Both the position numbers and the translations under genes were made by a program. Shown in pieces: positions 8,477 to 16,781 of a stretch of DNA of 31,958 nt. The stretch lies in NCBI GenBank assembly GCA_964479445.1, contig CAYZMH010000032.1, forward strand, positions 1-31,958, given 5' to 3'. Each line of letters starts with the position of its first letter. Positions within the stretch are counted from its first letter, which is position 1. Below the pieces are notes generated by a model. It did not search any database. It was not told where the DNA came from and worked only from the letters and a program-made list of their open reading frames with translations. The DNA is from CAYZMH01 sp964479445 (GTDB lineage Bacteria; Bacteroidota; Bacteroidia; Bacteroidales; GCA-2748055).

Positions 8477-11369
8477 CAGCATCAGGTTTTTCTGTATAAT
8501 TCCGGTTTTCAGGGTTGTTATCCTTTCAGCTCTCATATCAGGGTGGGCCGGGTTGCAGGGCCAGTTTTACGAATATGGCCAGGATGCCGGATCCCTCCGG
8601 TGGAACCAGTTTACCACTTCCCATTACCGGTTTATTTACCCGCGGGGTATTGACAGCGTAGCCATGGATATGGCGGCGCAGTTTGAATATTTTTATCCCC
8701 ACCAGGCCAGGGTGCTGGATCACCGGCATGATGAGATTCCCGTTATCATTCACAATGAAGCCAGTTTTTCAAACGGGGTGTTTGTATGGGCTCCCCGCCG
8801 CATAGAGATCTTTACCAATCCCGATCCCAACGGGTATCCCCAGGACTGGCTTACCGAGCTGGCGCTGCATGAGGGGAGGCACGCCTTCCAGGTCTCCAAG
8901 CTGAACCAGGGGCTCACCCGCGGCTTATCCTGGCTGGCAGGGGAGCAGGCGGTGGGTGCTGTGACTGGTTTTTTGCCCCTGTGGTACCTGGAAGGGGATG
9001 CGGTGGATGCGGAGACCCGTTTTTCCCGGACCGGCCGGGGAAGAATGCCTTCCTTCGAAATGCCGGCAAAGGCCCTTCTCCTGGAGAAGGAGGAGCGTTA
9101 TTCCTATACCAAGGCCACCCTTGGATCGTATCGCGATTTTATTCCCAACCATTACCAGGTTGGGTACCTCATGGTCCGTTATGGAAGAAGAACCTTTGGC
9201 GACCGGTTCTGGGTGGACCTGGAGAATTACGCTGCCAGGAGACCTTACCTGGTGAGTCCGACCTATTTCAGCATGCGCAGCTACGGGATTCGTTCGAAGG
9301 AAGATTACTACGAGCGGACGATGGATTTTTTTGAAGACCACTGGACCCGCCAGGCGCATGAGCGGCAGATTACCCCGAACACTCCCTGGAGTGAACTTCC
9401 CGGGCGGCATTACACCAGTTACCGGTTTCCCCACTGGCTTGATGACACCACCCTGGTTGCCCTGAAAACGGGCATGGACCAGGTGCCCGAATTCATCACC
9501 CTGGATTCGGCAGGCCGGGAGCGTCGCCTGTTTGTTCCCGGTTACCTGAACTCCGGGAGTTTCAGTTACAGGAAAGATCTATTGGTATGGGACGAGTGGG
9601 TACCCGACTTGCGATGGAGCAACCGCAACTACTCGGAGCTGCGTTACCTGGACCTGTCCACCGGTCGGAAAGGCCGGCTGGGTAGCCGCACACGCTATTA
9701 CTCCCCGGCTGTCTCGTTTGACGGGAAGAAGATAGCGGCCACCGAGCAACAGACCGATCACACCTTCTACCTGGTGGTGCTCGACCGGAAGGGGAATCTC
9801 CTGGAGCGCATCCCCTCGCCCGGCAACCGCTTCATTCAGCATCCCGCCTGGATGCCCGGCGACACAGCCCTTCTTGCCGTGGTGAATGATCGCAACGGGA
9901 AGGCCCTGTTCAGGGTACACCCCGGAACGAAACGGTGGGAGGAGATCTACCGTGCCGGGTTTACCGAGATCGCGCAGCCGGTTGTGCAGGGGGATCATGT
10001 TTTTTTCAGGGGAACGTTTACGGGGATTGACAATATATATGCTTTTTCGCTTTCGGAAAGGGAACTGTACCGGGTGACCTCGGCGGAATTCGGGGCATTT
10101 CAGCCAGCTGTGGATCCGGGGGGCGGCAGGCTGGCTTTTTCCGATTACTATGCCGGCGGGTACCGGGTGGTTACGGCTCCCGTGGTGCGTGCTGACTGGG
10201 AGCGGGTGAATGGGATCCCTGAGCCGGAGGAGCAGGTGGATTACGCTTCTACACCGGAAGAGAAGCGCATCATTGAAGGGGCCACTGACGCGGGGCCTTT
10301 GGATGTGGAGCCTGAACCCTACCACAAACCTTTGAATTTGTTTAATCTCCACTCCTGGTTGCCGCTCTACTTTGATTACCGGAACCCGGGGTATGCGCTG
10401 AGTGCTGAAGAGATCCCGGTGAGTCCGGGTGTCACCCTCCTTTCGCAGAACCTGCTGAGCACGGCGGTGACCCTCGTGGGATATGAATACCGTGACCGGC
10501 ACCATTACGTTCATTCGGGGATCACCCTGAAGGGGAAATACCCGGTTTTGGATCTCACCCTGCAGTACGGGGGGGAGCCAACCGTGTATAAAGCCGATCC
10601 CGGTGACCAGGTGGTGACGGGCAATGATAATTTCCGGTTTTCGTCGCAGGTTTACGTGCCCCTTCGCCTGAATACCGGGAAGTTTATTACCCTGGTGCAA
10701 CCCGTGGTAAGGTGGAACTACAACCGGGGGTACATCTATGAACCTTCAGGGGACCGGTACCGGCGGGGGAACCATTTTTTCAGTTATGAGCTGTATGGAA
10801 CCTCATACCTGCGCAAGGGGATGCGCGATATTCTGCCGCGATGGGGGGTGAGTGGCAACCTCTATTTTAGGCATGCCCCGCTGGATGATTTTACATTCGG
10901 ATCGGTTGCGGCAGCCACGCTGACGGGGTACCTGCCCGGATTTTTTCCCCATCATACCTGGAAGGTGCAGGTTTCAACGCAGGACCAGGAGCCCGGGGCC
11001 TACATGTATTCCAATGCCATTGCTCCGGCCAGGGGGCTGGAGGACTTGCGCATGCTGGATATGCAGAAACTGAGCCTGGATTATACCATGCCGTTGGGGT
11101 ATCCCGATCTGAACCTGTACGGGGTGTTGTACCTGAAACGAATCCGGGCCAACCTGTGGGCTGATTTCATGCGGGGCCTGGATGTGCTGGTAACCGAACC
11201 GGAACCCGATCTGGTGGACCGGGTTTACCGGACACTGGGTGCAGACCTGGTGACCGATTTACACCTGTTTCGCATTCAGTTTCCATTCTCACTGGGGGTG
11301 CGGTTCGGGTATGAGCCGGCAACACGCACCCGTCGCTACGAGTTTCTCTACTCGGTAACCATCAACTGA
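8454..11369 (+). CDS. HExxH metallopeptidase, TolB-like propeller and C-terminal beta-barrel fusion
   Basis: A protein of about 971 residues, probably in the outer membrane. A hydrophobic segment near the N-terminus ending in GLQGQ looks like a signal peptide. The first domain (about 40-320) has HEGRH at residues 139-143 and a downstream LEGDAVDAE whose Glu180 is well placed as third zinc ligand, as in gluzincins of the Peptidase_MA type. The middle (about 330-600) has repeats such as RYYSPAVSFDGKKIAATE and FGAFQPAVDPGGGRLAFS, typical of TolB-like beta-propellers. The last 300 residues alternate in the way of outer-membrane strands and end FLYSVTIN. The start is uncertain: ATG at 8454 overlaps yciH by 23 nt, TTG at 8466 is possible, and ATG at 8412 seems too early. 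The gene shares the yciH promoter. Confidence 0.75.
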   Translation: MGCNLPVNSIRFFCIIPVFRVVILSALISGWAGLQGQFYEYGQDAGSLRWNQFTTSHYRFIYPRGIDSVAMDMAAQFEYFYPHQARVLDHRHDEIPVIIHNEASFSNGVFVWAPRRIEIFTNPDPNGYPQDWLTELALHEGRHAFQVSKLNQGLTRGLSWLAGEQAVGAVTGFLPLWYLEGDAVDAETRFSRTGRGRMPSFEMPAKALLLEKEERYSYTKATLGSYRDFIPNHYQVGYLMVRYGRRTFGDRFWVDLENYAARRPYLVSPTYFSMRSYGIRSKEDYYERTMDFFEDHWTRQAHERQITPNTPWSELPGRHYTSYRFPHWLDDTTLVALKTGMDQVPEFITLDSAGRERRLFVPGYLNSGSFSYRKDLLVWDEWVPDLRWSNRNYSELRYLDLSTGRKGRLGSRTRYYSPAVSFDGKKIAATEQQTDHTFYLVVLDRKGNLLERIPSPGNRFIQHPAWMPGDTALLAVVNDRNGKALFRVHPGTKRWEEIYRAGFTEIAQPVVQGDHVFFRGTFTGIDNIYAFSLSERELYRVTSAEFGAFQPAVDPGGGRLAFSDYYAGGYRVVTAPVVRADWERVNGIPEPEEQVDYASTPEEKRIIEGATDAGPLDVEPEPYHKPLNLFNLHSWLPLYFDYRNPGYALSAEEIPVSPGVTLLSQNLLSTAVTLVGYEYRDRHHYVHSGITLKGKYPVLDLTLQYGGEPTVYKADPGDQVVTGNDNFRFSSQVYVPLRLNTGKFITLVQPVVRWNYNRGYIYEPSGDRYRRGNHFFSYELYGTSYLRKGMRDILPRWGVSGNLYFRHAPLDDFTFGSVAAATLTGYLPGFFPHHTWKVQVSTQDQEPGAYMYSNAIAPARGLEDLRMLDMQKLSLDYTMPLGYPDLNLYGVLYLKRIRANLWADFMRGLDVLVTEPEPDLVDRVYRTLGADLVTDLHLFRIQFPFSLGVRFGYEPATRTRRYEFLYSVTIN

Positions 11370-11375
11370 GGGGTA

Positions 11376-11957
11376 TCAGCTTCCCGACTTGAAGACGTGG
11401 GTGATGGTGAAATAGTCGGGATAGGCGATCATCTGTCCGCTCATGTATACCGACGGTTTGATCTTCATGCTCAGCCGGGTGGGTTGCCCGCCCGCATCCA
11501 CCAGGTTCAGTCCGAAATTGAGCATCGTTTTGGGATTGTCCCCTTCCAGGTACCGGAACAGGTCGGTGTCGATGCGGATCGGAACCAGGGTGGTGGCGTT
11601 GGGCTGGATCTCGATGCGCCGGTCCACCCGGCCCCGGGAGATTTCGATATCATCGATATAGGCGATCCACTCGATCTGGTTCACGGCGGCGGTCATCATG
11701 CCGGGATTCTTCACTTCCACGTTGGCAGTGATCTCAAAGGGAAGTTTCCTTTGCATGATGGTGGTCACCACCCTCTGACCGTCCATGAAGGAGAGGTCGG
11801 AGTAACTGTTGATCCTGGAGACATTGATACCTGCGATCACCGGGTTTTCAGCGGAATGAAATTTGAACTCGCATTTTGTCAGGGCTGTGAGCTCGTTCAG
11901 GATGGCACAACCCGATAACAGGAGAGCAAATCCCATGATTGCTGCGATTTTTTTCAT
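11376..11957 (-). CDS. LEA type 2 (WHy-domain) family lipoprotein
   Basis: A 193-residue lipoprotein. The start at 11957 gives the signal MKKIAAIMGFALLLSGC with lipobox LSGC and lipidated Cys17; an earlier in-frame ATG at 11987 would add 10 residues before a clean signal and is not favoured. The mature part is beta-rich, with features of the LEA_2/WHy fold: the VEVKNPG strand, then a repeat of conserved strands through VPIRIDTD. The function in bacteria is unknown. No acidic residues follow the lipid-bearing cysteine, so a periplasm-facing location is more likely than surface exposure (inference). It converges on the metallopeptidase gene with 6 nt between stops. Confidence 0.75.
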   Translation of the reverse strand: MKKIAAIMGFALLLSGCAILNELTALTKCEFKFHSAENPVIAGINVSRINSYSDLSFMDGQRVVTTIMQRKLPFEITANVEVKNPGMMTAAVNQIEWIAYIDDIEISRGRVDRRIEIQPNATTLVPIRIDTDLFRYLEGDNPKTMLNFGLNLVDAGGQPTRLSMKIKPSVYMSGQMIAYPDYFTITHVFKSGS

Positions 11958-12231
11958 GGTTATGAATTTTGAATGGTAATTTTGCAATATATTGGTTTTT
12001 TGTATGTTTTTTTATGACAAACGGTGCGTATTGAACTCTTATAAAAAAGAAGGGTCCTTTTTCCGGATTTTTCCCGGGTGTATTGTTTGTATGGTACGGG
12101 TAAACCTGGTGCTCACGGAACCTGCCTGAAGAAGGTCCTTTCACCTTTGTGGGATGCCTGGTGCTACCCTTTTTGTTTAGGTAAATGTATGAAATTTCTT
12201 CCTTCGATGGAAGACTACAACCAAGGGACTG
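11958..12231. other. Divergent intergenic region without a gene
   Basis: This 274-bp stretch separates the lipoprotein gene from the TonB-like gene. It must hold promoters for both directions but gives no good TAnnTTTG match. It contains two imperfect direct repeats: CCTGGTGCT at 12105-12113 and 12157-12165, and GGTCCTTT at 12053-12060 and 12134-12141. I see no reading frame with protein-like composition. Confidence 0.5.
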
Positions 12232-13011
12232 ATGCGTGATGATCTATTTTCATATGGGAACAGGGGAATTCGGGATTTCGTGAAGAGGAATATCGTTGCC
12301 ATTCTCTACACCCTGATCTTTCATGTACTGGTCCTTATCGTGCTGGTATTGGTAAAGGTAGAAGGATTGAAGCAGGACCGGGAACTGGGGGTGGTCATTG
12401 ATTTTACAGAAGAGGAACCCGAGATCCCGGAGGAGGAAGAGACGGTTGAGGTTCCTGCCGAATTCATGGAGCAGGTCTATGCCGCCCGGGAACGTGCCAG
12501 TAACCGGGCTGTTAACCTGGATGACCGGCTGAACAAGGAGATCTCCACCGAAGATTACGTGGATGAGTTGAAAAATGAGCTGGAATCGCAGCGGGATGAA
12601 GAGTTTCTGAAAAACCGGGAAAAATGGGAAGAGATCCTCTCTACGGCCGTTACCGAGCAGGAGGATAATCAAACAACCGGGCAGGAAGAAACGGAAGAGG
12701 AAGAGGAGCCTTTTACCGGTCCGACCACCATTACCTACAAGTTTCTCGAAAAACCCGAACAGCGCGGGAAGATCAATTTCACCATCCCTGTTTACCGGTG
12801 CGAAGGATCGGGAGAGGTGGTGGTGGATATTGAAGTGGCCCGGGACGGCCGGGTGGTGTCGGCTGATGTGGCATCGGTAAAGTCCGGTACCGACAGCAAC
12901 TGCTTTTCCGAGGCAGCGGTAAGGGCTGCTCTCAGCTCCCGGTTTCACAGCGATTTTGATGCCCCGAAGAAGCACAGGGCCCAGATCACCTACCAGTTTA
13001 TAGCCCAATGA
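12232..13011 (+). CDS. TonB-like energy transducer protein
   Basis: A 259-residue single-pass inner-membrane protein. A basic N-terminus is followed by one transmembrane helix (about 21-42), then a periplasmic linker (45-165), then a TonB_C-like domain (about 185-259) with GSGEVVVDIEVARDGRVV and a final strand QITYQF. TonB proteins pass proton-motive-force energy to outer-membrane transporters. The linker is unusual: instead of proline-lysine repeats it is acidic (EEEPEIPEEEE, EETEEEEEP) and partly helical. Two cysteines in the C-terminal domain could form a disulfide. No exbB, exbD or TonB-dependent receptor lies nearby, so the partner is unknown. The stop is 1 nt from that of the opposing GT9 gene. 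Confidence 0.78.
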   Translation: MRDDLFSYGNRGIRDFVKRNIVAILYTLIFHVLVLIVLVLVKVEGLKQDRELGVVIDFTEEEPEIPEEEETVEVPAEFMEQVYAARERASNRAVNLDDRLNKEISTEDYVDELKNELESQRDEEFLKNREKWEEILSTAVTEQEDNQTTGQEETEEEEEPFTGPTTITYKFLEKPEQRGKINFTIPVYRCEGSGEVVVDIEVARDGRVVSADVASVKSGTDSNCFSEAAVRAALSSRFHSDFDAPKKHRAQITYQFIAQ

Positions 13012-13012
13012 G

Positions 13013-14002
13013 TCAGGAAGCCGCAAGCCGGTTGGCAGCATCGGCGATGGCGTGCAGGTCGTGGTCCAGCATGCAGCGGAAGTGTTTTTTCGGACATTTA
13101 CGGTATCCGATCTTTGAGCATGGACGGCAGGAGAGCCCGGTAATTTCAAAATCCACGGAATCCGGATCGGACTGGTAGGCAGACATTCCAAAGCGCGGAT
13201 CGGTATTTCCCCAGATGGTCACGATCTTCTTTTTAAAAGCAGCGGCAGCGTGCATCATCCCGGTGTCATGACTCACCACGCAGGCAGCCTGCTGAACTAC
13301 GGATGCCGACTGGTTTATGGTTAACTCTCCGCAGGTATTCCAGATGGGCTTCCCGGGGTGGTTTGTTGCAATGCGGGAAGCAGATTCCTTGTCATCGGGG
13401 CCTCCGACAAGGACCACGGGATAATCGAGCAGTCCCACCAACGCGGAGAGCCGCTCCCCGGGTAACATTTTAGTGGCATGACCGGCACCGGTGACCAGGG
13501 CGATGTATCTCTGCCGGAATGCCCCTGGAAACTGTCCGGGCGCTAATTTCTCATTTTCAGCGATGTAGTAATCGAGTCCTTTCCCGTCATTGTGTGCATC
13601 AAAAAGCTTAACCGTTTCCAGGTAACGGTCGACGATATGCATCTCAGGCATCCGGTCGATGTGCCAGTTCACCAGGAGCCATTTACGGAAGTTCAGCTTA
13701 TTTACGTTGAAGTACATCCGTTTCAGTTCCTGTTTTACGCGGGCTGACCGGAGGTTATGGTGCAGGTCGATGATATAGTCAAACTCCTCTGCTTTAAGTG
13801 CTTTGATTGTTTCCGAAAAAGAGTCTTGCAGGGTATGGATCTTTGTGATATGCGGATTGGCTTCCAGGACCGGGGCAAATTTCTCTTTGGTGAGGTAGTG
13901 AATCTCTGCTCCCTCCACCTGTTCATGCAGGCACCTTATTACGGGGGTGGTGAGAATGATATCTCCTATGGAACTGAACCGGATAATTAGGTATCTAACC
14001 AT
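13013..14002 (-). CDS. Glycosyltransferase family 9 (LPS heptosyltransferase-like)
   Basis: A 329-residue cytoplasmic or membrane-associated GT-B enzyme. The GT9 N-terminus IIRFSSIGDIILTTPV (5-20) and the donor-binding motif SHDTGMMHAAAAF (about 240) identify the family, whose members add ADP-heptose to the lipopolysaccharide core. The C-terminus carries a cysteine-rich stretch (CRPCSKIGYRKCP) also seen in heptosyltransferase homologues. Its start codon overlaps the stop of the hydrolase-like gene by 1 nt (TAATG), so translation is probably coupled. It is the last gene of the atpD operon, an unusual place for a cell-envelope gene. The acceptor cannot be told from sequence. Confidence 0.88.
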   Translation of the reverse strand: MVRYLIIRFSSIGDIILTTPVIRCLHEQVEGAEIHYLTKEKFAPVLEANPHITKIHTLQDSFSETIKALKAEEFDYIIDLHHNLRSARVKQELKRMYFNVNKLNFRKWLLVNWHIDRMPEMHIVDRYLETVKLFDAHNDGKGLDYYIAENEKLAPGQFPGAFRQRYIALVTGAGHATKMLPGERLSALVGLLDYPVVLVGGPDDKESASRIATNHPGKPIWNTCGELTINQSASVVQQAACVVSHDTGMMHAAAAFKKKIVTIWGNTDPRFGMSAYQSDPDSVDFEITGLSCRPCSKIGYRKCPKKHFRCMLDHDLHAIADAANRLAAS

Positions 14003-14769
14003 TACATCAGGTCCTTAATGAACAGGATCAGTGCAAGCCAGTATTCCGAATTGGATGGTGTTCCGGGTTCCAGGGCCCTGGTACCACGTTCTCCCTCCTG
14101 TTGCTGCGGTTTAAAAATAGTTTTGTAGGGATCCCCGATACCGGTGAGCATCTGTTCGATATAGGGATACTCCTGTTGCGTGGAGGTGACAAATACCGGC
14201 TTTTGCATTCCTGCCAGGGTATCTTCCATGAGCATGGCCGGCCGGAAGAATTCGCCGGGGCTCAGGGCAATCACTGCTGCCACATCGGGATGTTCTTTTC
14301 CCACTTTCAGACAAAGAGAACCATTGGCTCCCGATCCGAGCAGGATAACATTTTGTTCGCCTGACAGTTCGTGGGCTTTGCTGACGGCTGCTATGATATC
14401 ACCCTGAACAGCCCCCGGGGACAAATCACAGCCGGTGTTCCGGCAGCGGCGGGAAGTCTCATTGCTGATGAAATTGGCATTGCCCCCGTTCCTGATATCC
14501 ACAGCCATACAGTTGAAATGCATTTTCTGGAACCGCGGTGCGATCTTTTCAAATTCACCCCGGCTGGATCCCTGTTCGTGGATCATAACCAGGAAAGGCA
14601 GTGTATCTGCTTCCAGGTAGACGTCAGCGGTCAGTGCCAGGCTGTCGCCTGAATGGAAGGTAATGGTATTGGTCTGGGCATAAACGGACAATTGTCCCGG
14701 GATCAACATAATAACAATGATGATAAGGGCTTTCCGGAAATAATGATTTACAGCACTCCTATTTCGCAC
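14002..14769 (-). CDS. Exported alpha/beta-hydrolase-like protein without a catalytic triad
   Basis: About 255 residues when started at GTG 14769, which overlaps the end of atpC by 11 nt. This start gives a normal signal peptide: basic VRNRS...FRK, hydrophobic ALIIIVIMLIP, cleavage after VYAQ. The ATG at 14709 would cut the signal short, and longer frames run deep into atpC. The fold is recognisable from LVMIHEQGSSRGEF, MAVDIRNGG and VILLGSGANGSL. The nucleophile elbow should read GxSxG but has GSGAN. The regions of the acid (TSTQQE) and of the histidine (QEGERGTRAL, usually GAGHG) also lack the expected residues. It is likely a binding protein or non-enzyme. It is coupled to the GT9 gene downstream. 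Confidence 0.7.
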   Translation of the reverse strand: MRNRSAVNHYFRKALIIIVIMLIPGQLSVYAQTNTITFHSGDSLALTADVYLEADTLPFLVMIHEQGSSRGEFEKIAPRFQKMHFNCMAVDIRNGGNANFISNETSRRCRNTGCDLSPGAVQGDIIAAVSKAHELSGEQNVILLGSGANGSLCLKVGKEHPDVAAVIALSPGEFFRPAMLMEDTLAGMQKPVFVTSTQQEYPYIEQMLTGIGDPYKTIFKPQQQEGERGTRALEPGTPSNSEYWLALILFIKDLM

Positions 14770-15004
14770 TCTCTGCCAGAACAATGATCTTATTTTTTTT
14801 TGCTTCAACCACTCCACCATCAATATCGAAGAAATCCTCTTTTCCGTCAGTTCCTTTAATCCGCACTTTTCCGGATTTAAGAGTGGAAATGATAGGCGCA
14901 TGATTATAAAGGATCTGGAACGATCCCTTTGAACCCGGCACCTGAACCATATCAACTTCTCCTGAGAAGATTTTCTCGTCCGGTGAAATTATTTCTAACA
15001 ACAT
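14759..15004 (-). CDS. atpC: ATP synthase F1 epsilon subunit, short form
   Basis: An 81-residue protein that matches only the N-terminal beta-sandwich domain of epsilon (LEIISPDEKIFSGEV, then GSFQILYNHAPIISTL). It is part of the central stalk of F1 and contacts gamma and the c-ring. The C-terminal helical domain, which inhibits ATP hydrolysis in longer epsilon proteins, is absent; short forms are usual in Bacteroidota. It follows atpD after 42 nt, and its end overlaps the signal-peptide start of the next gene. Confidence 0.94.
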   Translation of the reverse strand: MLLEIISPDEKIFSGEVDMVQVPGSKGSFQILYNHAPIISTLKSGKVRIKGTDGKEDFFDIDGGVVEAKKNKIIVLAESAK

Positions 15005-15046
15005 AGGCTTTACAGATTAATTTGATGGATTATCAGTAAACCTGTG

Positions 15047-16558
15047 TCAGGACCCTTTCGACTCTGCCAGCAGCTTTTCACCTTTTTCAATGGCTTCGTC
15101 AATATCTCCAACCAGGTTAAAGGCGGCTTCCGGGTATTTATCCACTTCACCATCCATAATCATGTTGAATCCCTTGATGGAATCTTCTATGGAGACAAAT
15201 GCCCCGGGAATTCCGGTAAACTGTTCTGCCATAAAGAAGGGCTGGGAAAGGAACCGTTGTACGCGGCGTGCGCGGTGAACGGTCATTTTATCCTCTTCCG
15301 AGAGTTCATCCATTCCGAGGATCGCAATGATATCCTGTAATTCGTTATAGCGCTGGAGAAGGGATTTAATACGCTGGGCTGTATTGTAATGCTCGTCACC
15401 CACAATATCAGCCGACAGGATCCGGGAGCTGGAATCCAGCGGGTCTACCGATGGATAGATCCCCAGCGATGAAATTTTCCTGCTCAGTACCGTGGTAGCA
15501 TCCAGGTGGCTGAAGGTGGTGGCAGGTGCCGGGTCGGTGAGGTCATCAGCCGGCACATAGATCGCCTGCACCGAGGTAATGGAACCTTTTTTCGTGGAGG
15601 TGATCCGTTCCTGCAACTTTCCCATCTCCGTGGCAAGCGTGGGCTGGTAACCCACTGCGGAAGGCATCCTGCCCAGCAGGGCGGATACTTCGGATCCCGC
15701 CTGGGTAAAGCGGAAGATATTATCGACAAAGAAGAGAATATCTTTTCCCGTCTCTTCCCCTTCGCCATCGCGGAATGATTCCGCAACAGTCAGACCGGAG
15801 AGTGCTACGGTGGCGCGTGCCCCGGGAGGTTCATTCATCTGGCCGAATACCAGCGTAGCCTGGGACTCTTTAAGTTGCTTGTGATCGATCTTATCCAGGT
15901 CCCAGGAGCCCTCTTCCATACTTTTTTCAAAATCTTTTCCGTATCTGATCACACCCGATTCGATCATCTCCCGCAGCAGATCGTTCCCTTCACGGGTTCG
16001 CTCGCCCACACCTGCAAACACCGATAGTCCGGAATACTTTTTCGCAATATTGTTGATCATCTCCATAATCAACACGGTTTTTCCTACGCCGGCTCCCCCG
16101 AAAAGGCCGATCTTACCTCCTTTCATATACGGTTCGAGCAGGTCGATCACCTTGATACCTGTTAGCAACACTTCGGTTTCCGTGGATAATTCACTGAATT
16201 CAGGAGACTTATTATGTATTTCATATCCATCGGAGCTGTCGACCTGACCCATTCCGTCGATAGCATCCCCAACCACGTTGAGCAGCCGTCCTTTGATCTG
16301 TTCCCCGCCGGGCATCTTGATGGATTGCCCTGTTGCACTTACTTTCATGCCGCGTTGCAGCCCGTCGGTTGAATCCATTGCAATGGTACGAATGGAATGT
16401 TCTCCGATATGTTGTTGACATTCAATGATCAGTGTTGTATCATCTTCCCTCTTTATCTCCAGTGCTTCATGGATGTTGGGCAAATCTTCGCCCGACTCTT
16501 CGAATGCTACATCGATAACCGGACCAATGACCTGGATGATTTCACCTTTTTGCGCCAT
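15047..16558 (-). CDS. atpD: ATP synthase F1 beta subunit
   Basis: The catalytic subunit of F1, 503 residues from the ATG at 16558 (MAQKGEI). A longer frame from 16606 adds 16 residues that start inside the predicted leader. The Walker A motif GGAGVGKT is at about 154-161, followed by the catalytic GVGERTREGND near 190, the Walker B strand DILFFVDNIFR, and the DELSEEDK loop that meets gamma. Only atpC of the other F1Fo genes lies beside it, so alpha, gamma, delta and the Fo genes are elsewhere. It heads a four-gene minus-strand operon atpD-atpC-hydrolase-like-GT9. Confidence 0.97.
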   Translation of the reverse strand: MAQKGEIIQVIGPVIDVAFEESGEDLPNIHEALEIKREDDTTLIIECQQHIGEHSIRTIAMDSTDGLQRGMKVSATGQSIKMPGGEQIKGRLLNVVGDAIDGMGQVDSSDGYEIHNKSPEFSELSTETEVLLTGIKVIDLLEPYMKGGKIGLFGGAGVGKTVLIMEMINNIAKKYSGLSVFAGVGERTREGNDLLREMIESGVIRYGKDFEKSMEEGSWDLDKIDHKQLKESQATLVFGQMNEPPGARATVALSGLTVAESFRDGEGEETGKDILFFVDNIFRFTQAGSEVSALLGRMPSAVGYQPTLATEMGKLQERITSTKKGSITSVQAIYVPADDLTDPAPATTFSHLDATTVLSRKISSLGIYPSVDPLDSSSRILSADIVGDEHYNTAQRIKSLLQRYNELQDIIAILGMDELSEEDKMTVHRARRVQRFLSQPFFMAEQFTGIPGAFVSIEDSIKGFNMIMDGEVDKYPEAAFNLVGDIDEAIEKGEKLLAESKGS

Positions 16559-16603
16559 GTACCTGAAATTTAAATTTTTGAATGTTTCCTTTCTTATGAT
16601 GAA

Positions 16604-16611
16604 CAAATTTA
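16604..16611 (-). promoter_or_regulatory. Bacteroidota -7 element for the atpD operon
   Basis: The minus strand reads TAAATTTG. It would start transcription near 16597 and give a leader of about 39 nt with AAGGAA inside it. No TTTG is seen at the -33 position, so only half of the signal is supported. Confidence 0.5.
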
Positions 16612-16732
16612 GTATTTTTTGATTAGCTGATCGCAGGATCGCAGTTATTTAGATTTTTTTTTACCTGTATCGTTTTTTGCCCGCTGAAACGGGTCGAATG
16701 TCACAGTCAGCCGGTCGATTATCAAAGCAGAC

Positions 16733-16762
16733 TTTGCGACCCTGCTTATTTTATTAAATTTG
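16733..16762 (+). promoter_or_regulatory. Bacteroidota promoter for the barrel-protein gene
   Basis: TTTG (16733-16736), an 18-nt spacer and TAAATTTG (16755-16762) match the consensus. Transcription would begin near 16769, about 13 nt before the ATG at 16782. It diverges from the atpD promoter. Confidence 0.65.
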
Positions 16763-16781
16763 CTTTCATGAATATCCTGAT

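Noticed and set aside
9579..10700. A 373-codon minus-strand frame inside the metallopeptidase-fusion gene
   Set aside because: Antisense shadow of a GC-rich gene; the plus-strand frame has clear propeller repeats.
12043..12060. A-rich/T-rich hairpin-like stretch in the gap before the TonB-like gene
   Set aside because: Its loop would be only 2-4 nt and no gene reads into it on either strand.
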